Below are positions 38,517 to 48,290 of a stretch of DNA of 64,000 nucleotides, piece by piece. The stretch covers positions 24,283 through 88,282 of the forward strand of contig JAHEER010000006.1 of the NCBI GenBank assembly GCA_024640625.1, written 5' to 3'. The notes below the pieces were generated by a model. It saw nothing but the letters and a program-made list of their open reading frames with translations. It was not told the origin of the DNA and made no database searches. This DNA is from Desulfobulbaceae bacterium. Lineage in GTDB: Bacteria; Desulfobacterota; Desulfobulbia; Desulfobulbales; Desulfocapsaceae. The position numbers were made by a program, and so were the translations under genes. Numbering within the stretch: the stretch's first letter is position 1; every line of letters begins with the position of its first letter.

Positions 38517-39701
38517 TCAGGACCTGTAATCAGCGTTTATTTTTACATAATCTATGGACAGGTCGCAGGTGTAGACCTCTTCACAACCGGTTCCGTCCTG
38601 CAGGTCTATGCAAACCGTGAACTGATTTTTTTTCAGTACCTGCGTTGCTTTCTTTTCAGCTTCGCACCCCTGGGCGACACCGTTTTTTACGATCACCACA
38701 TCGCCAAAGGCGATATCGACCCGGTCCGGATTGAACCGTATGCCCGATCTGCCCATGGCTCCAAGAATACGACCCCAGTTGGCATCTTCTCCAAAAAAGG
38801 CCGTCTTGACCAGGCTGGAATTGGCCACGGTCCGAGCCATCTTCTCGGCAGCATGATCCTCCTTGGCACCACAAACACGTATGGTGATGAGTTTGGTCGC
38901 CCCTTCACCATCCTCGACTATTTTCAGGGCCAACTCCTTGCAGATCTCTTCCAGGCAATCTCTAAACAGCGCATAGTCGGGGTGCTGATCATCCTCTATC
39001 CAGGGATTGTCGGCTGCGCCGTTGGCCAGCACCAGCACCATGTCATTGGTGCTGGTGTCGCCGTCGACGGTGATGCGGTTGAAGGTTGTCTCTACCGCAG
39101 CCTTGAGGGCGCTGCTGAGTTCGGGAAAACTAATCTGGGCATCGGTGAGAATAAAGGCAAGCATGGTGGCCATGTGAGGCATGATCATCCCGGATCCCTT
39201 GGCCATGCCCAGGAATTTAACCTCCCTGCCGCCGACCGCCAGTGTCCTGGCCACCGTCTTGGGTACCGTGTCGGTGGTCATAATCGCCTCAGCAACCTGA
39301 GCGAAATGATCTTCAGAGAGATTCACCACCAACGAATCCATGTTCTTTTCGAAGGCAGCCACATTGAGCGGCAAGCCAATCACACCAGTGGAGGACACCA
39401 GCACCATATCTTCCGGGATGGCAAGAGCCTCGGCTACCAGACGGCTGGTATGCAGCGCCGCCTCCATTCCTTCTTTGCCGGTGCAGGCATTGGCGTTACC
39501 ACTGTTCACCAGAAGTGCCTGACAGCGGCCCTGTTTCAACCTGTCGATGCTCAACAGCACCGGGGCAGCCTTGACCTGGTTGGTGGTGAAGACGCCGGCT
39601 GCCACTGCAGGCGTGCTGCTGTAGACCAGACCCAGATCGAGACGATCCTGGTATTTGATGCCGGCGGCAACGGCAGACAAAGAAAAACCTTTTATTATCA
39701 T
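38517..39701 (-). CDS. argJ: Bifunctional ornithine acetyltransferase/N-acetylglutamate synthase
   Basis: 394 residues. It moves acetyl from N-acetylornithine to glutamate, and in bifunctional forms from acetyl-CoA as well. The self-cleavage site is at A178-T179 in MPHMATMLAF; TTDTVPKT and GGDxDTNDM-like VDGDTSTNDMVLVLANG are present. It is the first gene of the tightly packed 12-gene minus-strand run. The nearby acetyltransferase pseudogene (47.8-48.2 kb) may be a lost ArgA-type synthase that ArgJ makes dispensable; see findings. No other arginine synthesis gene is here. Confidence 0.95.
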   Translation of the reverse strand: MIIKGFSLSAVAAGIKYQDRLDLGLVYSSTPAVAAGVFTTNQVKAAPVLLSIDRLKQGRCQALLVNSGNANACTGKEGMEAALHTSRLVAEALAIPEDMVLVSSTGVIGLPLNVAAFEKNMDSLVVNLSEDHFAQVAEAIMTTDTVPKTVARTLAVGGREVKFLGMAKGSGMIMPHMATMLAFILTDAQISFPELSSALKAAVETTFNRITVDGDTSTNDMVLVLANGAADNPWIEDDQHPDYALFRDCLEEICKELALKIVEDGEGATKLITIRVCGAKEDHAAEKMARTVANSSLVKTAFFGEDANWGRILGAMGRSGIRFNPDRVDIAFGDVVIVKNGVAQGCEAEKKATQVLKKNQFTVCIDLQDGTGCEEVYTCDLSIDYVKINADYRS

Positions 39702-39896
39702 TGTAAAATCCAGTATAGTTTCAATATGTCCGGCTACTTGCGATTACTCAGAAGAGATGATGAGGCCACTACTCCACCACCGGACTGCACTATGCCCAGG
39801 ACAAAAAAATATACAGCCTACTATAGATAACAAGCTGATGTTTAACAACATCGAAAACAAATATTTGTCCTCAACCAGCCGATCAGTCAATCCTTC

Positions 39897-41402
39897 ATGA
39901 GCGCAGAAAAAGTACACTGGTTTTTCACCATTTACCCGACCATATTACTGCTCGCCGACCTGACCATACGGATCGGTTTGTCGTTCCGGGTAATCATGCT
40001 CAAGCGCCCCCACGGTGTTACCTTCGCCTGGTTGATCGTCATCCTGCTCATCCCATTTTTGGGAGCGATTGTCTACCTTTTCGTAGGTGAAAACCGCATT
40101 TCAGAAAAACGTGCTGCCCGCTCACGCCAGAGTCAGGATTACTACCAGTATTGGCTCAACTCTCTGCGAAACAGATCCCCGGTCAACTGGGACGACATGG
40201 TCGATACCTGCCTGCCGCTGCACAACCAGGCTGAGCAGCTCATCGGCATTCCCGCCCTGGCCGGTAACCAGCTTGAACTGATTGAGACCCCGGACGATAT
40301 TCTTGACGCCATAGCCAACGATATCCGGCAGGCCCGCTCCACCTGCCATCTTCAATTTTACATCTGGCAGGAGGGCGGCAAAGTCACTGAGATCGAAAAT
40401 GCACTGTGTGAGGCCGCGGCCAGAGGAGTGACCTGCAGAATCCTGCTCGATTCCATCGGCAGTCAGGATTTTCTTAAAAGTGAACGAAAAAACGCTTTGC
40501 TGGAGGCCGGAATCAAAATACGGGAGGCCTTGCCTGCCGGACTCATCAAGGCGTTTTTCGCCCGCATCGATATACGCAATCACCGTAAAATTGTCGTCAT
40601 TGACGGAGAAATCGCCTACACCGGCAGCCAGAATATGGTGGATCCCCGCTATTTCAAACAGGATTCCGGAGTCGGCCAGTGGGTCGACGTCATGGTTAGA
40701 ATAACCGGGCCCGTGGTCGAAAGTCTGGCCGGCACCTTCACCAGTGACTGGTACCTGGAATCGGATGAGCAATATGTACAGATCCTCGAGGGCGAGGATA
40801 CCTTCGACAGTGTCCGACAGATGTTCGATGTGCACATCGTGGAGAAGACCGGTGAGACACCAGTGCAGCTCGTCCCTTCCGGCCCCGGGCTGGTGCCCGA
40901 AGCGATTCACTCGCTGCTGTTGACGACGATCTATTCAGCCCGCGACGAACTGGTGCTGACCACACCCTATTTCGTGCCGGACGAGCCGCTGCTGACCGCC
41001 CTCAAATCGGCCGCCCAGCGCGGCGTTAACGTAACCTTGATCGTGCCCAGAAAAAATGACTCAAAACTGGTCCATTACGCCAGCAGATCCCATTACTTGG
41101 AATTGGCCAAATCGGGTGTCAGAATAATGCTGTTCAACGGCGGGCTGCTGCACTCAAAGACCATCACCGTTGATCGTGAGTTTGCCCTTTTTGGATCGGT
41201 CAACCTCGATATGCGCAGCTTCTGGCTCAATTTCGAAGCCACCCTGTTTATCTACGACCGCACCTTTACTGATAAAATTCGCACCATTCTGGCCCACTAT
41301 GAAGATCAATCAGAAGAGGTGCAACTCGACGAAATAGAAAGCAGGCCGGTGATCAACCGCTTTAAAGAAAATATTGCCCTGTTGATCGGGCCGCTGCTCT
41401 AG
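39897..41402 (+). CDS. cls: Cardiolipin synthase
   Basis: 501 residues. Two N-terminal hydrophobic segments (IYPTILLLADLTIRIGL and FAWLIVILLIPFLGAIVYLF) anchor it. Two phospholipase-D HKD motifs are present: H229 in NHRKIVVIDGEIAYTGSQN and H419 in LHSKTITVDREFALFGSVN. It condenses phosphatidylglycerols to cardiolipin at the inner membrane. It is transcribed away from argJ with a 195-base gap, and the metallophosphoesterase gene follows after 29 bases. Confidence 0.94.
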   Translation: MSAEKVHWFFTIYPTILLLADLTIRIGLSFRVIMLKRPHGVTFAWLIVILLIPFLGAIVYLFVGENRISEKRAARSRQSQDYYQYWLNSLRNRSPVNWDDMVDTCLPLHNQAEQLIGIPALAGNQLELIETPDDILDAIANDIRQARSTCHLQFYIWQEGGKVTEIENALCEAAARGVTCRILLDSIGSQDFLKSERKNALLEAGIKIREALPAGLIKAFFARIDIRNHRKIVVIDGEIAYTGSQNMVDPRYFKQDSGVGQWVDVMVRITGPVVESLAGTFTSDWYLESDEQYVQILEGEDTFDSVRQMFDVHIVEKTGETPVQLVPSGPGLVPEAIHSLLLTTIYSARDELVLTTPYFVPDEPLLTALKSAAQRGVNVTLIVPRKNDSKLVHYASRSHYLELAKSGVRIMLFNGGLLHSKTITVDREFALFGSVNLDMRSFWLNFEATLFIYDRTFTDKIRTILAHYEDQSEEVQLDEIESRPVINRFKENIALLIGPLL

Positions 41403-41431
41403 CCCATCACCGTCAGCTCTCGTCTACTGTC

Positions 41432-42172
41432 ATGCGCATCCTGCTGATCTCAGACATTCATGCCAACGTTGTGGCGCTCGAAGCCGTCGCTGCAAGGTTT
41501 CCTCCTCCTACCTTCGATCTGATCATTAACGGTGGCGACACCTTGGTTTACGGCCCCTTTCCAAACCAGACCATTGACTGGCTCAGATTTCATCGTGTGC
41601 TCTCCATCCTCGGCAACACCGATCGCCATATCATCACCCTGCTCGCCGGCAAGACCTTCAAGAAACCACGCAAAGCTGAGAAAAGAATCATGTACGGCTG
41701 GACTGCAGCCGAACTCAGCAGCGACAATCGCAACTGGCTGCGTGATCAGCCGGCGGCCAGGGAAATAGCGGCGCCCGCAGCTCCAGGGAACAAAACAAAA
41801 CAGCCGATTTTGGCCATGCATCACGGCAGCCCGGCCGACCCGGATGAATTTCTCTTCGGCGCTACCCCCGTCTGTCGATTTCAGGAACTGTCAAGAATGG
41901 TGTCCGCCCCTCTGGTAACCATTGGCCACAGCCACCAGCAATTCAACCTTCAGGCCAGCGGGGTCACCTTCATCAATCCAGGCAGCACCGGCAGGATGTT
42001 TGACGGCAAGCTGAGCGGAGGATGTGCAGTAATCACGGTTAAGAAACAAGGATTCACCATTGACTTGCACCGCGTCCCCTATTCGGCGCCTGCTGTTGCC
42101 AGTGAAATCAGAAGGCGGAGGCTACCCTCCATCTATGCTGAGATGGTCCTGCGCGGCCGAAAACTCAATTAG
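41432..42172 (+). CDS. YfcE-type metallophosphoesterase
   Basis: 246 residues. The five metal-binding blocks of calcineurin-like phosphoesterases are present: SDIHANVVAL, GGDTLVYGP, LGNTDRHI, MHHGSPADPD and IGHSHQQF, then NPGSTGRM. YfcE/MJ0936 relatives cleave phosphodiesters in vitro; the physiological substrate is unknown. It follows cls by 29 bases and precedes PPK2 by 112 bases. Confidence 0.88.
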   Translation: MRILLISDIHANVVALEAVAARFPPPTFDLIINGGDTLVYGPFPNQTIDWLRFHRVLSILGNTDRHIITLLAGKTFKKPRKAEKRIMYGWTAAELSSDNRNWLRDQPAAREIAAPAAPGNKTKQPILAMHHGSPADPDEFLFGATPVCRFQELSRMVSAPLVTIGHSHQQFNLQASGVTFINPGSTGRMFDGKLSGGCAVITVKKQGFTIDLHRVPYSAPAVASEIRRRRLPSIYAEMVLRGRKLN

Positions 42173-42284
42173 CCTCAATTACCATTTGCCTTATCTGACT
42201 TTCCTCTGTTAGATTCTTGTCAGGTTTCTTTACTCGTTTCCGACTGCAGGCGAGCCCCCTACCCCTCGATAATGGAGCCAAACC

Positions 42285-43196
42285 ATGGGTGACAACGGCA
42301 AAAAAGAAAAGAAGTCAAAAGGCATTAAGGAAGACACCAAACTCCAGGAGCTGACTGCGCTGCGCAATATAGATGCCAAGGAGAGCAAGGAAAGAACTGC
42401 CGTCTGGATTAAAAACTGGCACCTCGCCTATGAGTACGAATTGAGGCGACTGCAGGTCGAGCTGATGAAGCTTCAGCAGACCATGCAGGCCAAGGGCACC
42501 AGACTGCTGCTGATTTTCGAGGGTCGCGACGCCGCCGGTAAGGGAGGCACCATTAAGAGGATCATCGCCCACCTCAATCCTCGCTACACCAGGGTAACGG
42601 CCCTGACCAAGCCCAACGAAACGGAACAGACCCAATGGTATTTTCAACGCTATATCAGCCATCTTCCAGCCGCCGGTGAAATTGTGTTCTTTGATCGCAG
42701 CTGGTACAACCGGGCCATGGTTGAACCGGTCATGGGATTCTGTACCGATGAGCAAAACAAACGTTTTCTCAAAGATGTTCCGCTGCTGGAGGAGCTCATC
42801 GTCAAAGACGGTATTAAACTCTTCAAATTCTATTTCTCTGTATCCAAGGAAGTTCAGAAAGAGCGCTTCGACTCGAGGCGTGAAGACCCACTGAAGCAGT
42901 ACAAGCTCTCCCCGGTCGACAACCTCGCCCAGAAGTACTGGGACCAATATTCATTGAGAAAATTTCAGATGCTGCAGGAAACGAACCGGACCATCGCTCC
43001 CTGGACCATCATCAGATCCGACAACAAAAAAATGGCTCGGATCAACTGTATCAGATATTTGCTGAGTCAACTTGACTATGAGGGAAAACTGTCGGCCAAG
43101 GAACTGGTGCCGGATCCCGAAATCATTGTCTCGGGCATCGACGAGTTGAAGCACATGGAAGAGCACTTGATGAGTCCGGAGAAGCTCTACGGCTAG
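42285..43196 (+). CDS. Polyphosphate kinase 2 family protein
   Basis: 303 residues with Walker A EGRDAAGKGGTIKR (about 80-92), Walker B DRSWYNRAMVEP (137-148) and the lid RRED.L. PPK2 enzymes transfer phosphate between polyphosphate and nucleotides; class I phosphorylates NDPs, class II/III NMPs, and class cannot be set by eye. The Lys-rich N-terminal 20 residues are an extension. Its proximity to the CHAD/SixA genes on the other strand suggests a polyphosphate-related neighbourhood. It converges on the P-II-like gene with a 28-base gap. Confidence 0.92.
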   Translation: MGDNGKKEKKSKGIKEDTKLQELTALRNIDAKESKERTAVWIKNWHLAYEYELRRLQVELMKLQQTMQAKGTRLLLIFEGRDAAGKGGTIKRIIAHLNPRYTRVTALTKPNETEQTQWYFQRYISHLPAAGEIVFFDRSWYNRAMVEPVMGFCTDEQNKRFLKDVPLLEELIVKDGIKLFKFYFSVSKEVQKERFDSRREDPLKQYKLSPVDNLAQKYWDQYSLRKFQMLQETNRTIAPWTIIRSDNKKMARINCIRYLLSQLDYEGKLSAKELVPDPEIIVSGIDELKHMEEHLMSPEKLYG

Positions 43197-43224
43197 GGTT
43201 CTCGCTTAAGACTCGCTGTGTTGG

Positions 43225-43560
43225 TCAGCTACCTCCGGAGCGCATCGCGTTGAGCTGACTCTCAAGCCCAACCACCTGATCCACGGGCAGCACAAAAGCT
43301 ATGCCGGTGCCCGGCTTATGGAACTCACCAGCCGTCTGTATGGCGGCGAGCACCGGATTCACCAGGTGACTTCCCAGCAGAAACATAACGATGTCGGTCT
43401 GCGACTCGAGCGTCAGCCCGAAAAAGGACTTTGCCTCCCGGATGCCGGTACCCCGGGCCGGAATTATCGTTGCCCCGGTCGCCCCTGCCGCTTTTCCCGC
43501 ATCTACGACCCGGTCGGTATAATCAGGTTTGACACTGGTTAAGATCACCTTAAAGTCCAT
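43225..43560 (-). CDS. P-II-like signalling protein
   Basis: 111 residues from ATG 43560, right after GAGGAGAAGGAAA; an in-frame start at 43602 overlaps the DUF1538 gene more and is less likely. The ferredoxin-like fold of P-II is suggested by MDFKVILTSVKPDYTDRVVDAG, TIIPARGTGIRE (T-loop region) and GTGIAFVLPVDQVVGL at the end. The uridylylated T-loop Tyr of GlnB is not evident, so it is not a classical GlnB/GlnK. It overlaps the preceding DUF1538 gene by 11 bases. By analogy with P-II proteins encoded next to transporters, it probably gates the DUF1538 proteins by nucleotide binding (inference). Confidence 0.8.
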   Translation of the reverse strand: MDFKVILTSVKPDYTDRVVDAGKAAGATGATIIPARGTGIREAKSFFGLTLESQTDIVMFLLGSHLVNPVLAAIQTAGEFHKPGTGIAFVLPVDQVVGLESQLNAMRSGGS

Positions 43561-44356
43561 TTTCCTTCTCCTCCTCTGTGCTGCGGTTCCGGTTTTTTGC
43601 ATACCAGTCGGTGAACTGGCCGTAAGCCAGAACCGAAATTATGGGAAACAGGCTGGCGAAAGCTATGAGGCCGAACCCGTCCAGGGCCGGATCCCTGCCC
43701 GGGACCGTTTTGGCAAGTCCAAGCCCCAGAGCGGCGACTATGGGGACGGTCACGGTCGAAGTGGTCACCCCGCCCGAATCATAGGCCAACGCGATTATTT
43801 TCTTTGGTGCATAGAAAGTTTGGATCACCACCACCAGGTAGCCTCCCAGGATATAGAGATAGAGCGGCGTACCGCTGACGATTCGGAAGCAACCGAGGGC
43901 GATACCGATGGCCACACCAATGGCCACGACGATGCGTAGTCCCCATTTATCGATCGTGCCGGCTGAGACCTCGTTGGCTTTGTAAGCGACGGCCATGAGC
44001 GACGGTTCGGCAATGGTGGTGGCAAAGCCGATGGCCGCGGCAAAAAAATATATCCAGCCGTATTCTTTCCAGTCGGCTGTCAGATACTCGACGCCGATGC
44101 CGACGATGAAGTCCGGATTCGAGAGCTGCCTGGCCATCGCCTCGCCAACCGGAAAAAGAGCTTTTTCCAGGCCGATAAGAAAGAGAGTGAGTCCGAGAAT
44201 CACATTGACGACGCCAATCAATACACTTTTAAGCCGGGGGATGGGTCTTTTCAGGACCACAGACTGAAAGAAGACGATCATGAAGACGATCGGGGCCACA
44301 TCTCCCAGTGTGGTCAGAAGCACCGCCAAGAAATCGCCGAATACGTGCATGCGCAC
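43550..44356 (-). CDS. DUF1538 membrane protein (copy 1)
   Basis: 268 residues with about 7 hydrophobic segments. Family marks are TIAEPSLMAVAYKANEVS, FYAPKKIIALAYDSGGVTTS and [13 protein letters not shown]. It has the same block order as the next gene (TxAEPSL..AVA.K, [15 protein letters not shown], [17 protein letters not shown]), so the two are paralogues from a tandem duplication. Longer family members carry both halves in one chain. It follows the other copy by 1 base and overlaps the P-II-like gene by 11. Transport is likely but the substrate is unknown. Confidence 0.86.
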   Translation of the reverse strand: MRMHVFGDFLAVLLTTLGDVAPIVFMIVFFQSVVLKRPIPRLKSVLIGVVNVILGLTLFLIGLEKALFPVGEAMARQLSNPDFIVGIGVEYLTADWKEYGWIYFFAAAIGFATTIAEPSLMAVAYKANEVSAGTIDKWGLRIVVAIGVAIGIALGCFRIVSGTPLYLYILGGYLVVVIQTFYAPKKIIALAYDSGGVTTSTVTVPIVAALGLGLAKTVPGRDPALDGFGLIAFASLFPIISVLAYGQFTDWYAKNRNRSTEEEKENGL

Positions 44357-44357
44357 C

Positions 44358-45125
44358 TCAGTTGAAAATAATCATGCCATAGCCCATCACGAACATCATC
44401 GGCAACAGACTGGCAAAGGCAATCAGGCCAAAACCGTCAACCAGGGGATTGCGTCCCCTGATAATGGTGGCCAGCCCCACCCCTAGTGCGGTAACCAGAG
44501 GCACCGTCACCGTAGAGGTGGTGACGCCGCCAGCGTCATAAGCGATGCCGATGATCTCCTTGGGCGCAAACGGGGTCATTGCCATAACACAGCAGTAGCC
44601 GCCGATGATCAGATAGTGGATAGGGATGCCTTTCAATATTCTGAACACGCCGATCACCACGGCCATCCCAACGGATACTGCAACGGTTAGTCGCAGTCCG
44701 TTGCTGTAGGAGCTTAGTGATTCCGGGGCAGGGTCGATAAGGTTGGAAGCGGCAGCGATATCAGCCGATTTGTCGGCGACGGCAATGAGCGACGGTTCGG
44801 CAATAGTGGTGGTGAATCCCAGTCCAAAGGAAAAGAGCAGCAGCCAGAACACAGAACCCTTTCTGGCAAGGGCATCGGCGAGGGTCTCGCCGATGGGAAA
44901 CAGCCCGGTCTCAAGTCCCTGGACAAAGAGACTCAGACCGACAACCACAAGTACGCAGCCGAAAAGAATATCTGCTAAAGCCGGAAGCGGCTGTTTGATA
45001 ACAAAAACCTGAAAAAAAACAATCACCACGACAATCGGCAGCAGATCCATGACCGAGTCGCGAAGCCTTCCTGCGACTGCGCTCAGGAGTTGGTATACCG
45101 CCCTCGCTGTCGTGCTTCTGTTCAA
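44358..45125 (-). CDS. DUF1538 membrane protein (copy 2)
   Basis: 255 residues, paralogue of the adjacent gene, sharing [32 protein letters not shown] and [14 protein letters not shown]. About 7 hydrophobic segments. The start appears to be TTG at 45125, which overlaps the secA stop as TTGA. The first ATG (45050) would remove the leader seen in copy 1, so TTG is favoured. Translational coupling to secA may link membrane export capacity to this pair, or the arrangement may just be operon fusion. Confidence 0.84.
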   Translation of the reverse strand: MNRSTTARAVYQLLSAVAGRLRDSVMDLLPIVVVIVFFQVFVIKQPLPALADILFGCVLVVVGLSLFVQGLETGLFPIGETLADALARKGSVFWLLLFSFGLGFTTTIAEPSLIAVADKSADIAAASNLIDPAPESLSSYSNGLRLTVAVSVGMAVVIGVFRILKGIPIHYLIIGGYCCVMAMTPFAPKEIIGIAYDAGGVTTSTVTVPLVTALGVGLATIIRGRNPLVDGFGLIAFASLLPMMFVMGYGMIIFN

Positions 45126-47671
45126 GTCAATTTACCACAGCACTTCTTGTATTTTTTTCCCGAACCGCAGGGACAGGGGGCGTTGCGGCCAATTTTGTCA
45201 CCCTCTCTCTTGACCGGTTCCCGCGGTTTACCTTCATCTCCGGCAGCCCCTTTATTGAGCCGCATTTCCTGCTCCTGGCGCTGGCGTCTTTCCTCCTCCA
45301 GCCGCTCGACCTCCTCTTCCTGGACCAGGCGAACATGCATCAGGGTTTTAATGGTCTGAAGTTTGACTGCTTCGATCATAGTCATAAACAGATCGAAGGC
45401 TTCTTTCTTGTATTCATTCAGCGGATTTTTCTGACCGTAGCCTCTCAGTCCTATACCTTCTTTGAGATGATCCATGCTGAGCAGGTGCTCTTTCCAGTGG
45501 CTGTCGACGATCTGCAGCAGGATAATGCGCTCGATCTGGCGCTGGTTTTCAGCTCCGTTGGCCTCCTCCTGGGCCAAACGAGCCTGTTCGGCTATCTCAG
45601 CTATCGCCTGATGCAAGGTTTCGCCATTAAATTCACTTTTCTGCTCGTCGCTCCACTCGGGCCGGCGACCGAAAATATCGTGCACCTGCTGTTCGCAGTA
45701 GTCCCAATCCCACTCCTTGGCATCTATTTTTTCCTGGGCAACTTCATCGACGATGGTGCCGATAAGATCCTCGGTCATATCCTCGAGTACCTGCTGCAGA
45801 TTGTCCCCTTCCAGCACCTCGCGCCGCTGCTGATAGATGACCTCGCGCTGCTTGTTCATCACATCGTCATATTCGAGCAGATGCTTGCGGATGTCGAAAT
45901 GGTGCCCCTCGACCTTGCGCTGGGCGTTCTCGATGGCCCGGGTAATCATATTATGTTCGATGGGTTCGTCCTCTTCCATGCCGAGCTTGTCCATGATGCC
46001 CGAAATTCTGCCGGAGCCGAAAATACGCAGCAGATCATCTTCCAGAGACAGATAAAAGCGCGACGAGCCGGGATCCCCCTGGCGTCCTGAGCGGCCTCTC
46101 AACTGGTTGTCGATGCGCCGCGACTCGTGGCGTGAGGTGCCCAGAATGTGAAGACCGCCGGCCTCTATGACGCCCTCGCCGAGCTTTATATCGGTACCCC
46201 GGCCGGCCATGTTGGTGGCAATGGTAACCTTGCCCGCCTGTCCAGCGTCGGCGATGATTTCAGCTTCCCTTTCATGGTGCTTGGCATTGAGCACCTCATG
46301 GGGGATTTTCTTTTTTTTCAGCATCTGGGAAATTTTTTCCGAGACATCTATCGAGATGGTGCCCACCAGTACGGGCTGACCATGCTCATGCTTCTCGATG
46401 ATCTCTTTTATGACCGCCTGGTATTTGGCTTTCTCATTTTTGTAGATGACGTCGGCGAAATCCTTGCGAATCATTTCCATGTGGGTCGGCAGGACGACCA
46501 CATCGAGATCGTATATTTTCTTGAACTCAGGAGCTTCCGTGTCGGCCGTACCGGTCATCCCGGCCAGCTTGTCGTACATACGGAAATAGTTCTGAAAAGT
46601 GATCGAAGCCAGGGTCTGATTTTCCCGCTCTATCTTTACATTCTCCTTGGCTTCGAGCGCCTGGTGCAGACCGTCGCTGTAGCGCCGGCCCTCCATCGTC
46701 CGGCCGGTGAACTCATCGACAATTACCACCTGACCGTTTTTGACGATGTAATCGACATCCTTTTTGAACAGGACATGGGCTTTGAGCGACTGGTTCAGAT
46801 GGTGGAGGTACTCGATGTTGCGGGGGTCGTAAAGATTGTCAATCTTGAGCAGCTCCTCTCCCAAGGCAATACCTTCTTCGTTGAGCGACACCTGACGGCC
46901 TTTTTCATCAACCAGATAATGTTCGTCGCGCTTGAATTTCCTCATGATGCGGTTGACGTTTTTATACAGGTCAGTGGAGATATCAGCCGGGCCAGAGATA
47001 ATCAGCGGCGTTCTCGCTTCGTCGATGAGGATGGAATCGACCTCGTCGACAATGGCGTAGTTGAATCCCCGCTGGCAGAAGTCCTCCAGGGCGAACTTCA
47101 TATTGTCGCGCAGGTAATCGAAACCAAACTCATTGTTGGTACCGTAGGTTACATCGGCGCGATAGGCTTCCCGCCGTTGAGCATCGTCCATGTCATGGAC
47201 AATGCGACCGACGTTCATTCCTAAAAATCGATACACCTGTCCCATCCACTCGGCGTCACGGGTGGCCAGGTAGTCGTTTACCGTTACCACGTGTACCCCT
47301 TTACCGGTCAGACTGTTCAGATAGACTGCTAAGGTAGAGGTCAGGGTTTTACCTTCGCCCGTTTTCATCTCTGCAATACAGCCCTGGTGGAGTACCACAC
47401 CACCGAGAAGCTGCACATCGAAGTGGCGCTCGCCGAGGATCCGCTTCGAGGCCTCCCGGATTACGGCGAAGGCCTCCGGCAGCAGGTCGTCAAGGGATTC
47501 TCCCTGGTCAACGCGCTGACGGAATTCAACGGTCTTGGCTGCCAGGGCCGAGTCATCAAGGTGCTCAACCTGGGATTCCAGCTCGTTGATGCGATTTACC
47601 AGCGGCTGGATCTGTTTGAGGACGCGCTCATTTTTACTGCCGAAAACTTTGGTGAGTATATTTGCTATCAT
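45122..47671 (-). CDS. secA: Preprotein translocase ATPase SecA
   Basis: 849 residues, standard length. It contains the Walker [13 protein letters not shown] (about 100), the DEAD-like [21 protein letters not shown], the helical scaffold, and the C-terminal zinc/SecB-binding tail [19 protein letters not shown]. It drives export of unfolded proteins through SecYEG and is peripheral at the membrane. The C-terminal stop overlaps the first codon of the DUF1538 gene. Confidence 0.97.
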   Translation of the reverse strand: MIANILTKVFGSKNERVLKQIQPLVNRINELESQVEHLDDSALAAKTVEFRQRVDQGESLDDLLPEAFAVIREASKRILGERHFDVQLLGGVVLHQGCIAEMKTGEGKTLTSTLAVYLNSLTGKGVHVVTVNDYLATRDAEWMGQVYRFLGMNVGRIVHDMDDAQRREAYRADVTYGTNNEFGFDYLRDNMKFALEDFCQRGFNYAIVDEVDSILIDEARTPLIISGPADISTDLYKNVNRIMRKFKRDEHYLVDEKGRQVSLNEEGIALGEELLKIDNLYDPRNIEYLHHLNQSLKAHVLFKKDVDYIVKNGQVVIVDEFTGRTMEGRRYSDGLHQALEAKENVKIERENQTLASITFQNYFRMYDKLAGMTGTADTEAPEFKKIYDLDVVVLPTHMEMIRKDFADVIYKNEKAKYQAVIKEIIEKHEHGQPVLVGTISIDVSEKISQMLKKKKIPHEVLNAKHHEREAEIIADAGQAGKVTIATNMAGRGTDIKLGEGVIEAGGLHILGTSRHESRRIDNQLRGRSGRQGDPGSSRFYLSLEDDLLRIFGSGRISGIMDKLGMEEDEPIEHNMITRAIENAQRKVEGHHFDIRKHLLEYDDVMNKQREVIYQQRREVLEGDNLQQVLEDMTEDLIGTIVDEVAQEKIDAKEWDWDYCEQQVHDIFGRRPEWSDEQKSEFNGETLHQAIAEIAEQARLAQEEANGAENQRQIERIILLQIVDSHWKEHLLSMDHLKEGIGLRGYGQKNPLNEYKKEAFDLFMTMIEAVKLQTIKTLMHVRLVQEEEVERLEEERRQRQEQEMRLNKGAAGDEGKPREPVKREGDKIGRNAPCPCGSGKKYKKCCGKLT

Positions 47672-47718
47672 CGTAACCGGATGGTTGAATATTGAAAAAT
47701 GGGGCCATGACGACCGGC

Positions 47719-47747
47719 ATAGTAAACACGATCCGACTTTTTCGCAA
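47719..47747 (-). promoter_or_regulatory. Candidate sigma70 promoter for secA
   Basis: On the minus strand TTGCGA (47742-47747) and TACTAT (47719-47724) lie 17 bases apart, about 48 bases upstream of the secA ATG. Seen by eye. Confidence 0.4.
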
Positions 47748-47783
47748 TGATCACTAACAGATCAGCGACCAGAGGAAGAGACT

Positions 47784-48231
47784 TTACAAGGTGGCATCCT
47801 GAACCTGATACATAAGTGCTTCTTCGTCGCAGTCAGGACATATCGCACCGTGGATGCAGTCGGCCCAGATCTTGTGGGGAAGCTCCTTTTTGTCAATGTC
47901 TGCGCAGCCGAGCTTTCTAAAAAATCCAGACTGGTAGGTAAGATGAAGATCCTGGTGATGCCGTACTCGACAGCTTCTGTTATACAAGTTGCACGAGCCC
48001 GGTGCCGATGCCCCATTCCTGGCCGGTTTCCTTTACCGCCGACGAGCGAATTTCGACCAGGTTTTTCCAGCAGATAGGCAGCGAGCAGACACCGCTACTA
48101 TTCCGGCTGCCTTCATCCCAGACGACAAAATCCCGTAAATGGTCATAGAGGGAATGTATCAAACGCCCCAGGAGCACCTTCTGCTCGGCGTACTTCTGCA
48201 GAAGCGTGTGAACCTGGCGAACATCATCCAT
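47784..48231 (-). pseudogene. Decayed GNAT N-acetyltransferase gene
   Basis: Three minus-strand frames together resemble one ArgA-like GNAT acetyltransferase. Frame 1 (from 48231) gives MDDVRQVHTLLQKYAEQKVL..., CSLPICWKNLVEIRSSAVK and EWGIGTGLVQ, the acetyl-CoA loop. A shift near 47985 leads to ITEAVEYGITRIF, and another near 47940 to LTYQSGFFRKLGCADIDKKE and LPHKIWADCIHG..CPDCDEEALMY. The 5' end is also broken: only the codons AAA GCT CGA precede the first ATG before a stop. Two or three indels in 450 bases make a working gene unlikely. Indel errors are an alternative. It lies between small membrane protein and secA. Confidence 0.8.
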
Positions 48232-48290
48232 TCGAGCTTTTCATGTCTTCGTTGTTCGCTGACGTCGGCGCTGACAACTGTTGACCGGGC

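Noticed and set aside
38430..39830. 466-codon plus-strand frame opposite argJ
   Set aside because: Shadow of argJ, with no ribosome site or recognisable domain.
42173..42284. Possible terminator between the phosphoesterase and PPK2 genes
   Set aside because: Only a 5-base stem with a long loop is visible and no clear T-run follows it.
46148..47224. 358-codon plus-strand frame opposite secA
   Set aside because: Shadow of secA; translation lacks domains and the opposite frame is a perfect SecA.
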